From assembly GCA_022539475.1 (NCBI GenBank), contig VCMS01000169.1, positions 443,689 to 507,688 on the forward strand: DNA of 64,000 bases. The letters are read 5' to 3'. Of this stretch, positions 43,770-55,080 are shown piece by piece. Both the position numbers and the translations under genes were made by a program. The notes below the pieces were generated by a model. The model searched no databases. It was not told the DNA's origin and saw only the letters and a program-made list of their open reading frames with translations. The stretch comes from Gracilaria domingensis. Taxonomy: Eukaryota; Rhodophyta; Florideophyceae; Gracilariales; Gracilariaceae. Every line of letters begins with the position of its first letter. Position 1 is the stretch's first letter.

Positions 43770-44660
43770 CAAAGTTAGGAGCCATACTCAAAACAACCAA
43801 GAAAAGTCTCTTCGATATTTAAACCTCTTATCTTTCCATCTCTTTCAGTCCCAATCACCGTCCACACAGTTTCATCGCGTCATCCCACAGAAACACACAC
43901 TGAAACACAGTTAGTACCCATAGCGCACATGCAACCCTTTCAATGCGATATCTCACTACCTTTTCAAATCTTCCAGTTCTCGTATCCAAACACACTTTCA
44001 CCTCCCTATTCAAGAATCAAGACTCCGCAAGAAGCAGTAATGGAAGACACAGTTAGCAATCAGATAACACACACGAACTTCTTCTCGATTGCTTCCTGTT
44101 ACATACCTCTCCATGTCTTCCAGTCCGCTAATGCGACACATTCACCCTCCCCAGCTTCACGATCCACCTTCAACGCCTCCTGTGCCACATTCTTCCACTC
44201 ATCGCAACACTGCAAAAAGCCACTGAGTGGCAAACAGTTAGTACACACAGCCGACACACAACTATGAAGGTATAATGTACTGTTATAATGTACTGAAAGG
44301 GTTGAACCCTTTCAGTGCATTGCAAAATTACATCATACCTTCATGGTAGTTCCTAGAGTTTTGATCCATTTTGAATAGGAAAGTGAACGTTCCCGTTTCT
44401 ATTCGACATGGATCGAAAATCTGCAAGCAGTAATCGGGCACACAGTTAGTACATATACAACAAAGGTAAAACCGTCCTCGATAAGTTATTGTTACATACC
44501 TCTCCATGTCTCCCAGTTTTGATAGTGCGACACATCCAGGGTGTACCGCTCGACCATCTACCCTCAACTCCCCCCTGTGCCACATTTTTCAATCCAATTC
44601 AATGGAAGACCCAAAATTCTCTAAGCCAGAACTGAAACCCAGCTGTTAGTCATTAGAACC
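43770..44660 (+). repeat. Diverged tandem array carrying a CACAGTTAGTAC-like motif
   Basis: The motif (ACAGTTAGTAC and variants) recurs at about 43774, 43903, 44048, 44233, 44441 and 44643. The intervening segments are similar: two of them share GTTACATACCTCTCCATGTC and the ending CTGTGCCACATT. Unit length grows from about 130 to about 205 bp. No coding sense. Subterminal repeats of this sort may bind a transposase. Confidence 0.5.
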
Positions 44661-44749
44661 TCGCTAATTAAGTTCTACGAGTTCTACAAGCGTTTCGAGT
44701 GACAATTGTAGTACATTTCTCACTCGAATCGGTCTTAGAGCGTAATTAG

Positions 44750-45060
44750 CGACGTAACTTACGAGCACGCAAATGCGTTCCTAGAACATTCGCTCGCTCT
44801 CCGTAAATCGCTTGCGTCAAACGGGGTCAGCAAGAACTAGATCCCGTAACAACCGTAGATAGAGTGAAAACCGTACCAGTATGTCACTCGCATGATCTGC
44901 GTAATAGTTTTTCGCTCGTTACTCGTACATCGCTTGCAATGAACCAGGTCATCAGCAAATAATATTGCAGAGAGAGTCGAAACCGTTGCGTGTTTCCCGT
45001 ACCTGTATGGAACTCGCATGATCTGGAAGATATTGTGTCGCAGAGAAGGGCCATGATCAG
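44750..45060. repeat. Two tandem units around CGCTCG...CATCGCTTGC and CTCGCATGATCTG
   Basis: The words TTCGCTCG, CGCTTGC and GTCAGCAA/GTCATCAGCAA, followed by GAGTG/GAGTCGAAACCGT and ACTCGCATGATCTG, occur in the same order twice, about 140 bp apart. Non-coding. Confidence 0.45.
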
Positions 45061-45421
45061 AACTCACATCGCTCTGGTCAGGCCCGTGCTATGGCACTTT
45101 CCTCACTTCTCCAGTGCAGCACTATCTACGTCTAGTGTAGAGTTCACGCCGGCCGCAAAGTATGGGCTCAAAATTTTAGGAATGTTACTTTTCAGTTTTT
45201 CACAATTCCTTCCCTCCTCGACGTACTCATATCATATCGTGATGTACGTAAACCATCACGTGCACGGTGGCGATTTGAATCGCTCTGTACTCTCTCCCAC
45301 ACCGTACGCCAACGATTTCCTACAAGTTGCAACACTGCACCTGAGACCTCCGCTACTCACCTCCAACGTTCCAACCAACACCCTCCTCCCCGCCTCCCCC
45401 CCATCCCCGCCCTACTGCATC

Positions 45422-45655
45422 ATGTACATCTGCTGCTTCCTCGACTGTGCCTTTCACAGAGACTCTATCGCCTCCCTCGCGCAACATCAGAAACGTTGCA
45501 CGCACCGGCATGGCCTAAACCCTTTTCTCACTCCTGCAGCCCCCCGCGGTTCCCTCTTCCCCCCCCGGAACGAAACGTCGCCGAATCAGCAGTACCAAAC
45601 CTCCTCTCTCTTCTCCCTCCAATTTCTCCACCGATATTGTAGCACTCACCACTGA
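45422..45655 (+). pseudogene. Transposase-type N-terminal zinc finger remnant
   Basis: ATG 45422 reads MYICCFLDCAFHRDS then IASLAQHQKRC, a C-x4-C-x12-H-x4-C finger. Its layout parallels the KDZ-like transposase start (MVYYCTHKKRGCPF ... LQQHVNHC). The frame ends after 77 codons without a transposase core. Given its position before the coiled-coil remnant, it is probably what is left of the transposase gene of this deleted element. It could alternatively encode a small zinc-finger protein. Confidence 0.45.
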
Positions 45656-45786
45656 CGAACTGTATAAAGAACAGCAGCTCGCTCATTTGGATTGCAATCG
45701 ATCACATTATTATCTCAGATTTCATCAATTGCCCTTGTAGGGGAGTATACGCGATATCATAGGTCCCAATACCCAAAATATCAATT

Positions 45787-46602
45787 CTATACGCATCCAA
45801 GATGTTCCGTAATCTCTTCCATGAATACATCTTCTCGAACAGCTAGATATAGCTTCTTCTTAGACGGTATCCAGTATGCCACAGTTCCCACACGGTCATC
45901 ATTTCCATGGGGTGGATATTGAGCCATTGAGTCGTTCCTGAACCCCGTTCCAAACTTTTGTTCCATTTTCATTCTGACAGCCATCAGTATACTTTCCAAC
46001 GTCTATGGAACATACTTTCCGAAGATGTTGGAGAAGAACAATTGCCTTTTAGCCCCGCGCTCTCCTTTAAAATCTGTACCTCGAACAACTAACGCGACCC
46101 AAGCGTCTAGACGCGCCAACTGCACTATTGTGGCATCCATTGGGTCCTTTTCTCCCGCATTTCTCGAATCCTTTTGGTCTAAATCGTAACCCAGAAACTT
46201 CCGTAAGACCTGTAGGCTTAGAAAGTTCCTAAACAGCAAGTCTTGGCGCTTGTTCTCTTCGCCACGCATTTTGAACCCGGAAAATGATATGTCTTGTCTT
46301 TCAGATATTCTCCATGTAGAGAGAATTTCACACTCTTTTGCATCTAGCGGCAGAAGCTTCTCCCGTAGTTCTTCCGCTTTTTTTAGGAATATGCTGGTCT
46401 CCCTTTCATGAGATGGTGTCTTCACAAACGTGTCATACCCTAGCACCATCAACAGCTTCTCCTTTGCATGGCGTTTTCGAACCCCCACCTCATCGCTTAA
46501 GGCCTGCTTCAACCGCTTCCGTAAGCACATGTCGCTGGTCAGCTGTCTGATGCATTCCTCTTCCACCTTCATCTCCGGGATGGATTCCCAACGAGATTTC
46601 AT
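45787..46602 (-). pseudogene. Diverged relative of the coiled-coil accessory protein (C-terminal two thirds)
   Basis: 'IRQLTSDMCLRKRLKQALS', 'VGVRKRHAKEKLLMVLGYD', 'LQVLRKFLGYDLDQKD' and 'IVQLARLDAWVALVV' align with the conserved part of the 52442-54833 protein. After TAG at 46003-46005 the same frame continues with 'TVAYWIPSKKKLYLAV' and ends in 'EITEHLGCV', matching that protein's 'GRLYLTV...SVSRRLGS' end. The N-terminal basic and coiled-coil parts are missing. The sequence divergence (roughly a third to a half of residues conserved by eye) shows this is an older lineage rather than a recent copy. It defines the conserved core of an otherwise unknown family. Confidence 0.7.
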
Positions 46603-46639
46603 TCCTCTGTGTTCGGCAAAGTGGAATATAGTCTGTTCG

Positions 46640-47093
46640 CTTTGTAAACTAAGCTAGTTTTTGGGCTATTTGGGGCGCGCGAGGGGGTGGCAGAGGCTGG
46701 CACTCAAAAATTAAGAAATTTTGGAATATTAAATTCCACCTCGCGCAGTTTCATTCTTGGGTCTTCTAGTTTTTGTAGAGGTTCTATTTCGCCACACCAC
46801 TCCATCCACTCTTTCCCGCGACCCTCTCTCAAAACTGCGCTCGTGCTAGTTTGCGTTTCCATTTTCTCCCATGTTGCAATGCCAATCGCAACTCATCCCA
46901 CCTCAATCATCCCATCATTCCATCCCATTCCACACTACCCCCACTCTTTATCCATTTCTCGCCCATCACGCGTTCGCATCCTCCCTCTCCGTCTCCGCAA
47001 ACGTCATTCTGTAGAAGTCAGATGGGCAACTCTCCCCATTCTCGTATACCCGCCTCGCCCCAAAATATCCTCACATCCCTCCCATCCTTCTCT
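46640..47093 (-). repeat. Right arm of the long inverted repeat
   Basis: Inverse of 43071-43525. It abuts the left end of the large transposon at 47096. Confidence 0.75.
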
Positions 47094-47095
47094 TC

Positions 47096-49266
47096 GTCTG
47101 TCTCTTGCAGATGCTAGTTTTTGGCGAGGGTCGTCCAGAAATTGGCAAGGGTCGTCCAGTAAATTTTTTGAAAAAATATCGAGATCAATTATTTCAAAAT
47201 TTGCAGATAATTGCTTGGGTCGTCCAGAATCGCTGTGCAGTAAATACTGGTGGGTTTTCCACTCGTGCTAGTTCTTCAGTCGAGGGCTACCTGAACCATA
47301 TTTCGCGAAGTCTAGGTTCAGTTTCCATTAAGGTGCACATTACACGATACCTTCTGCGGAATGATACCCTGCAACGCATGGAATACTGGTGCTAGTACAG
47401 ATGATGCCCATTCTGAAATCACACCGTTTTATTCGTATCTATTCTTCTATCGACCGCTTTTGCTAACCACTACTTCGCTATATTACATGTACCATTTCCC
47501 CATAATGGAGCGGGTGTAGGCGCAATCTGCGGCAGATGCCGCAGACTGCACCTCCACCATAGTGCTGGATCGGTAGAACAAATACGCACTCCGAGAGGAT
47601 GAGGCGCGAAGCGCCTCATCCTCTCCGTTCCTCATGTAGGGAGCCATGCCCAGATGCATGGTTCCCTACTTGAGGAACCTGCACCTGCAACTCGTGAGCT
47701 ACGTCCGCATCAAAAGTCATTTACCTGTATACGCAAGCACAAAGTATCCATAAGTTAGTCAATGATCCGTTGGATACATTTGAAATGCGATGGAACGTAC
47801 CATTGATAAAACAAAACAGAAACGTTGCGCTAGAAAAGTCGAGGGACCTGGTAACTCGCAAACGGAAGAAGAAGCAGGAAAGGGATCGGTTAGATTACCA
47901 GCCCACCATATCATCGTAAACCGCGAAAGGTGTCGAAGCGAGAACTCACAAGCAAGGACACCGAGAATGCCCATGCAGCAAACATACCGCAAGACGCGAT
48001 AAACGAGAATCTAGCCTATATCCCAAACAAGTACCAGAATCGACTATCCCGAACAGTCAGACAGGTAAACGACCAATTTCATTTCTTCTCTCAAGATCGA
48101 TGATGGATCTGGAGAGATGAAATAAAATTGGTCGTTTACCTGTATACGCAAGCAGAAAGTATCCATAAGTTAGTCAATGCTCCGTTGGAAACATTTGAAT
48201 TGCGATGGAACGTACCATTGATAAAGCAAAACAGAAACGTTGCGCTAGAAAAGTCGAGGGACCTAGTAACTCGCAAAAGGAAGAAGAAGAAGGAAAGTGA
48301 TCGGTTAGATTACCAGCAATCCATTCATCGTAAAACGCGAAAGGTCTCGAAGCAAGAACTCACAAGCAACGACACCGAGAATGCCCATGCAGCAAACATA
48401 CCGCAAGATGCGATAAACGAGACAGAAACCTATGTCTCAACCAAGTACCAGAATCGCCTATCCCGAACAGGCAGAGATCCAAGATCGCAGAACCAACTGG
48501 TTGTGCGCCATAGCTAGCCTCGATCTGCGCTACGGCAGCGCAAGACGCGAAGCTAGAGCCTATGGCGCAACGAAATGAACTATTGGTCGCGTACTTACAG
48601 TCGTCGGTTTGGGTTACCGGGTTCCCGTTTTCACCCTTCAACTCGTTCTATATCTTGAACAAATAGAAGAAGTTGAGGGTGATTAGCTTATTTCCTGCCG
48701 TTTCCATGTCGCAGAGCGCGAAGAAACGCGGTGAGGATTGGTTAGTTTAGAGCAAAGATACGTGGAAGGATATGGGAGAACGTACGAAAAGACTGCACGG
48801 AATACATCCCTGAGATACGGATGACTCCGTCCTACTTTCTTCCGCCTCTACTTTATGGAGCCTCCATAAAGTGGAGGGCGGGAAAAAGTACGACGGAGCG
48901 GAGTATAACGCGATGATATCGATGGCATGGCTCACGACGGTAACGGAAGTTCGGACGTCGGAGGCGCGGCGGCGGCGGCGAGGGAAGAGATTTATTTTTC
49001 TGTGCGAGATTGGACAAGTGTACAGCGTACAACGTTGGGAAACCACAGGTTTATAACCAGTGGTAGATAATACGAGAAGTACACCCTTGTGTTGAGGTCG
49101 ACGTGTACCTACGTTCCTTTTTGAACGAAAGCACGTGATTTAAACTCAAAATATATTCTCCGTTCTCAGCAAGACGTCGATCTTGACTGTCGCTCGACCT
49201 CCTTCTCCCTTCGGACGCCCTTCCCTTGCAGTCTTTGTCGTCGTTTCTCGTTCAGTTCTTCTTCCC
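47096..49266 (+). repeat. Left leader of the large transposon: hairpins and tandem repeats
   Basis: Same composition as 34185-36011: hairpins at about 47595-47680 and about 48835-48890 (CTACTTTATGGAG/CTCCATAAAGTGG), and a repeated unit starting TTTACCTGTATACGCAAGCA at about 47720 and about 48136. The second unit is extended by a 3' part with GGCGCA/TGCGCC words around 48500-48570. No supported gene, although short Lys-rich frames exist within the repeats. Confidence 0.55.
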
Positions 49267-52200
49267 ATGGTCTACTACTGTACACATAAGAAGCGTGGGT
49301 GCCCCTTCGTTACTCGCCGAGGAGTCTTATCCCTTCAACAGCATGTCAACCATTGCCCGTTTCGTCTGAAAGCAGCGCTGGAAGACGACAATAGCCGGCC
49401 CATTCGGAGAAGCAAGCGTCTCAAGCTTTCCGCACCCGCGCCCGCATCTTCCGAAACGGTCACTGCCCCTTGTCGCCTTCCCGAGCCTCCAGTGTCCGAG
49501 GACATCGTCGACCCCACTCCGTGCGCCCCTCCCATTCCGGACACTTCGCATTGTGTTTCTCCTTCCCCGGCTCCCGCGTCATTAGAGCGAGAACACGGAA
49601 GCAGTTCCCGCCCAGTGCCTTCTGAGGAGGCCCTCGGTGATTTGCATATGGATTATCTCACGGTTTGTCTGGCTTCAGTAGCTTCCAACCTTGGTCATCG
49701 TGAGGCGACGAGCTAATTGGGCTACTTCGGGACCCGCGATTCTCGCAAAAGCGATTCAACGAGACCATAACAAGTTCCAAGCGCTGTACAGAACTGAAGA
49801 ACGCCATTTTCGAACGATACGCCTCAAAGGACGGTTTCAATCGCAGAACTGTCTCGCCAGAAGGATGTAAGTTCAGCGCCACCCTCTACACGAGAGACCC
49901 CGTTCAGACACTTGTGAAACAGCTCCAGTTGGCTAACAACGAAAACACATTCTTCCACCCTATACCTCAGACCCACTCCACGAAAATATCTCACCCCATG
50001 TCCGGCTCTCTCGCAAGAGACGCCACCTCAAAACTTAAGGAAATGGTCATGGGCTCTTTGGATAGTAGAATAGTGTGGTACTCCCAAGAAATAAGTTACA
50101 GTGAATCTTTCGTAGGTCTTCTGCAGGTATACACCGATAAGTCTTCAACAACTCTAAAGCAAACATCGGTTACCGCCTATCCTCTTCACCTCATATTTCT
50201 CAACTTCTCCGACGAGCTTCGCCGTAAGTGTATCCGTGATGACCTCACAGTAGTGGCATACTTCCCTACCACACTGATCGAGGTTTCCGCATCTGAAGCA
50301 GACGCAATGCCATTCGTTTCTAGCAAGTCTCTACGCGAGTCCAGGATGCAAATCCTTCAAGAATCTCTTCGTCAAGTCCTGGAGCCCATTCTAAATCTCA
50401 CGCAGAAAGGTTTTCAGTTCATCGGCGAAGACAAACTAAGTCGAGTGTGCCATCCTCTGCTTGCAAGTTATTGTGCGGATATTCCTGAGGCTAAGGACAT
50501 TCTGTCCATTCTTCATGGGACCAAAACGGAAAGCCCGTGTCATAGATGCAAAGCCCCTCGCTCATCTTTATGCAGTCCTATTCCCACCTCATTCAACGGA
50601 CGTTCTCAAAAGCACACGAAAAGCATCCGAAAGACATACACAGCTATCTTGCAACATGCACAAAAAGACGAGGCGGAAAGACGTCCACGTCGTGCGAGGG
50701 AGAGGAGATCTCAAGCGGATACTCTGATGCGTTCAAATTCCATATCTCTCATTCCTTCGTTCCTCGAAACTTCCGTAAGCCTTGGAATGATCCCGGGATT
50801 GTCTCCATACAGTCTGTTCTCATTCGAACCATTACACAACTTGCATCTCGGCATCTCAAAGTTGATAAAAACGGCCACAATCGAGAGACTGCAGTCAGAC
50901 ACCCTGTGCACCACAATAGGAACATCTGCATCGCGTTCATTTCGAACGATACGCACCCAACTCCTCAACCATGCAAACGCAATTCTAGCTGCCATAGAAC
51001 GCGATTCTCCTGCCAAAGGTTTACATATCGATTTCTCCACGCAGGAGAAAGGCAAATCTTTGAATGGTATCTTCACGAAAGACGGTCTCCGTGGAATGCT
51101 GGAGGCCAAAAACTACAAAGCACTTGACATGGTCTTTCCCTTCATAGGAGCATTCTTTGACATATGCTGTGGAGAACAGGACGTTGCCCCAATCACAACC
51201 GTTTTCTCTCAGTACTCGGACTTGCTCTCGACCTTATTCAGATACAATCGTGACCCGTATTGGACTGAAAGCTCTCTCCTGTGTCTTAGTTCGGAGATTG
51301 AAGCCTTCAAGCGTTCCGCAACAAAGACTCTGGCGGATTTTCATCCCTCCAGACTGGGAACTCTGAAGTTTCATCTTCTCGATCATCTCGTGGACGATAT
51401 TCGCCGTCTGGGAAGTATCAAGTACTACGACGCAGGCATATACGAACATGCACACCTGCTATTTAAAAGACACTACAAAAAGACGTCCAGAAGAACAGCA
51501 ACGGCTGTGGAGGAGACTATTCGCTCCATTGAGCACGGACATGTTAGAAAGCAATGGAATGGCAATACTCCTTACCAGCGTAATCCAGGTTTACCAGGAA
51601 CTTCCACACAGCTTCCTCGGTTTGCAATGAGAGGGCGTTCTTTCACTTTACGAGCTCTTCAACATTGTGTTTCAAGTATGTCCAGTTCAAAAACATGGAC
51701 TGCTGTTAGAGAAATGTTCTCAAGTACGGACACAAGGTCGATTCTTGATCAAATTGGTGAACAGGCCCTTCCTCCTTTCCTCAGTCTCGTGAAAGAAACA
51801 CTGGATGAGCACTCTATTACATACTTCCCAGAAAAGACAAGGATAACTCTGGTGAATTCGGCCCTCGTGAAAGGCGGTTTCGTTCCGACTCTTGAACACT
51901 TCGATTCGTCTTCTAAGGCACTTAAGCTGGGACGACCCAAATACCCCATCATCCAACGTGTCTTCGCTTCTCCAGCATTTGGTCCCAGTAGAAAGCCAAA
52001 GTTTTCCACTGTATTGGTAAGCGGAGAAGATTCAGAGACTTGGGTTGCCCAGGTAGTCGCTCTGATTCGAATATCTCTCCTTGATTCTGCACTTACCGCA
52101 CCAGAGGTGGCATTCGTCCGGTATTTCGAGGTTTTACCCCCCGCAACAAACATCGACCACATATTGAAATGCATATCTTTACGGTGGGCTACAAACGATG

Positions 52201-52445
52201 AAAAGAACCACACTCTTCCGTTCCCTCGTCATTCCAAAGCGGAGACTATCGTAGAGTTAACTCCTTGGTACGGGATGGTTCCGGCTTCTGCACTACAGGG
52301 AACTGTCCATGTTGTTCGATCAAACTACCCTGCTCCACCTTTTTGTCCTCCACTTCAATGGTTTCAACACCGATTCTACATCAATCGATTCTATCATGAT
52401 TCAGATGAAGGACCAACTGAGCACGTTGATCTTGTACAGCCTTAA
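49267..52445 (+). pseudogene. KDZ/Plavaka-like transposase, full-length copy with one frameshift
   Basis: ATG 49267 (MVYYCTHKKRGC): Cys5, Cys12, His26 and Cys30 form a zinc finger. A Ser/Pro-rich linker follows. A one-base deletion at about 49700 ends the first frame at 49716; the rest is open to TAA 52443-52445. The core includes 'ESPCHRCKAP', 'FSFEPLHNLHLGISKLI', 'FDICCGEQDVAP', 'EIEAFKRSA', 'KFHLLDHLVDDIRRLGSI', 'YEHAHLLFKRHYKKTSRR' and a C-terminal 'ELTPWYGMVPAS'. CxxC, LHxLxxG and the RRxGS...H..FK order resemble KDZ (Kyakuja-Dileera-Zisupton)/Plavaka transposases, which have an RNase H fold. Its last 4 bp (TTAA) overlap the stop of the convergent gene. Assignment is by motif recall; a profile search would settle it. 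Confidence 0.7.
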
Positions 52446-54833
52446 ACATTAAGGGCTCCATCCTCTACATGTTCACCTTGTGGTGCCTTTTCTTGTGATC
52501 CTGTGTTACTTCCGAAATCGTTCATGTCCATTTCCTTGAACTCCATATCCCCTTCCTCGCATTCACCAACGAAGCAATCGCTAATAGACCCCAATCTTCG
52601 GCTCACACTGTCAATAAAAAATTGTTCTTTCACAGTGAGGTAAAGTCTTCCGTTCGACGGCATTCGATATCCAAATGTAGCCTCTCTCATGTCATTACCA
52701 AGAACCTTAGTCCAATCTTCCGTTGTCGTTCCAAAATTATGAAACTCGCTGGAATTGGTCCTCAAGACATGTTGCCTAACATCCCCCAGAACATTCTTTA
52801 AACACAGAGGTAGCAGTTCAGCAAACTTCTTTGTAAACAGTTTCTGTCTCTGGCCACCCCTTGACACATCCGTACTTAGAAGGCTCACAACCGTCAACAC
52901 CCAAGCGTCCAAACGTGCGAGCAACAGTATTGTGCCATCTAAAAAGGTGCCCGTATCCTTGTCTTCCACATCATACCCAATAAACTCCTTCAGCACTTGT
53001 ACCCCGACACGGTTTCGGAAGAACAAGTCTTGATCTTCCGTCGGCATATCCTCGACATTGTCCGCATTGGAGTACTTTAGACGAACAAATGGGGCTTTTC
53101 TCCACCATGAAGTGTTCGGTACACCATTTTCGTCAAGACGCAGTATGTTCTCCTGCGCTTCCTTCAACTGCATTGTGAGTTCGTCAGCATTCTCTTCTAC
53201 CAGCTTTGTTCTTCTCCAAATCAGATCGTACCCCAGGAGCAGAAATAGTTTATCCCTCGTATTTCTCTTACGAACGCCCACGACGTCACTCATGGTCTGC
53301 CGCATTCTCTGCCTAAGGCACATATCTGCACAAAGTTCCAGTATACACCTGTCGGTAAGAGATGCTTTTCTAATACCTTCCCAGCTCAACTCCTTCAACT
53401 CGCTTTCAACCATTTTCTTCAGCAAAGCATCTGGCCCCCCCTCTACCGACGGTGTGAACATGCCAAAACTGCCCAAGAGCTCCACGGGGTTTTTAGGAAC
53501 CATGTATGAACCACCTTCCTCCGGCTCAATAAGCCCTTCCCCACTCTCAGTTGCGTCTTCCACCTTCTCGGCACGGTTACCCCAATTTCGGGTGAGCGAC
53601 TCACCTTCGAGCCATAGCTCACTTGTTTCTCTCCTTGCCCACGTCAGCATGTTGTGATACACTGCTCGAGCAACCCCTCGAAACTCGTCGCACACCTCAA
53701 TTTTATGCTTCTTTCGACCTGTCTGCCCAGGTTCACCAGCACGTGTACTCCTATCTCCCTCCTGTTTCAGTGCCCCTCTTAGCCCTTCAATGACTAGATC
53801 CTTCTCTTCAAGCCTCTTTTTCAAAGCCGTACTCTGCTCTTGGGCGACCTTCACTAGAATTCCCCGAACCATCAAGTCCTCTTGTAGCGTCTTAACCTTT
53901 TCTTTCAAGCAATTCAGTTCATTTAAAAGATCAGGTCTGTTCATAGAGCTTGAATTCACACCAGTTTGGATATCTTCCGTTATTTCCCTAGCTCTTCGGC
54001 GACAGGCCCCGGTAATGCCGCAGGATTCGGTGTTATTTCGTTATCGGAACTATCCTCATGTGCCATAGCCTTAGCCACGAGAGGCTGCAGGCGTTCTGTG
54101 TCCACCCTTGGCACGGCTCCGAGCTCCAACTCCCGTGTATGTCCTCCTCCATGGCATGGTATATCAGATGAATTGGGCCTCGTACGAGCTGCAACGGCCC
54201 CCGTTCTGGAAAGAGGGGAAGGTCGAAAAGTAACTCGTCTATCAGTTGTCTCTCGATTTCTTATTGTTTTCTCCCTTGTCCGGACCCATTGCGAGGCATG
54301 ATACGATTCATAGCGGCCCCAGTTCTAGAAGAAGGGATGGACGTGACGATCTTAATATACTAGGCTCTCACGACTTCTCGTCATTGTCCCTTGTTGTCCA
54401 GATCCACTGGGCGGCGTAACCCGCGCCCCAGTAGCTCCGGTCTTCGATATCGGCCGGGGACATGAAGGTTTTGGTGTCATACGAACCTCTTCGTTCCAGT
54501 TGTCATGCCCTCCTGTCCTGACCCGCTGGGCCGAGTTACCTCATCTTCTTGAGGAGCAGAGACAGATGCACGATTTGCATTATCGGCAGTTGACGGCACG
54601 ACATCGTTCGCTGATCCACGAATTCTTGACGCAATCCCGGAAGACGCTCCGCTGCGAGATGGGCGAGAGAGTCCTGTAGAAGGACGCCCACTGACTCTCT
54701 CCTTCGTCGAGGACGACTTCCGTTTAGGAAGTGCGGTGCTTGTAGCCTGATTCGTATCATCCGATGCTCTTCTCTTCTTCTGTCCACTCTTGTTCCGCTG
54801 CGTACTATTTCGCTTTCTCGGCGTTATACCCAT
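52442..54833 (-). pseudogene. Basic coiled-coil accessory protein of the large transposon, copy 2
   Basis: The start at ATG 54833 (MGITPRKRNSTQ) is chosen because it follows a non-coding G-rich tract and is conserved in copy 1. The ancestral product would be about 800 residues: a basic disordered N-terminus with SRTGA/SGQ repeats; a coiled coil (residues 8-60 of the frame beginning MNSSSMNRPD at 53959); an acidic middle; and a conserved C-terminal core ('LCADMCLRQRMRQTM', 'LFLLLGYDLIW', 'VLKEFIGYDVEDKD', 'LLLARLDAWVL', 'GRLYLTVKEQFF'). Indels at about 54490 and several between 53960 and 54480 break the N-terminus; 52442-53959 is open. Unknown family; nuclear and chromatin-associated by composition. 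It is convergent with the transposase and separated by 250 bp from the SET gene on the same strand. Confidence 0.7.
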
Positions 54834-55080
54834 GTTGTGGAGATAAACAGGGTAATGAAACGAAATTGTTGGGGAGGGGGGAGGGGTGGGGGGGGGGTGC
54901 ATGGTTCAGATATTCCGGGAGACTCCGCAGTTCCTGCTTTTTAGGAATTTGAGGTGCCCAATGGGTCGCAAATATCGCCGTTACAGATGAAGAGCTCCAG
55001 TGTACATGTACAACAACGCGTATTGCAGGCAGCTGCAACACTCACAAGCATATTTACTTTCTATTCGCTACTGAACTCAT

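Larger units (their letters stand above)
43066..47095. mobile_element. Non-autonomous relative of the large transposon with about 450-bp terminal inverted repeats
   Basis: About 43071-43525 reappears inverted at about 46640-47093 at high similarity: for example GCGCGCCCCAAATAGCCC with GGGCTATTTGGGGCGCGC, and CATGGGAGAAAATGGAAAC with its complement. Between the arms lie diverged tandem repeats, an N-terminal zinc-finger ORF like that of the transposase, and a minus-strand remnant of the coiled-coil gene. That is the same order and orientation as in the large element, with the middle deleted. The right arm ends exactly where the large element (47096) begins. Confidence 0.65.

Noticed and set aside
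43770-45060. CRISPR-like array
   Set aside because: Units are long, diverged and irregular, with no short conserved direct repeat or unique spacers, and the DNA is eukaryotic.
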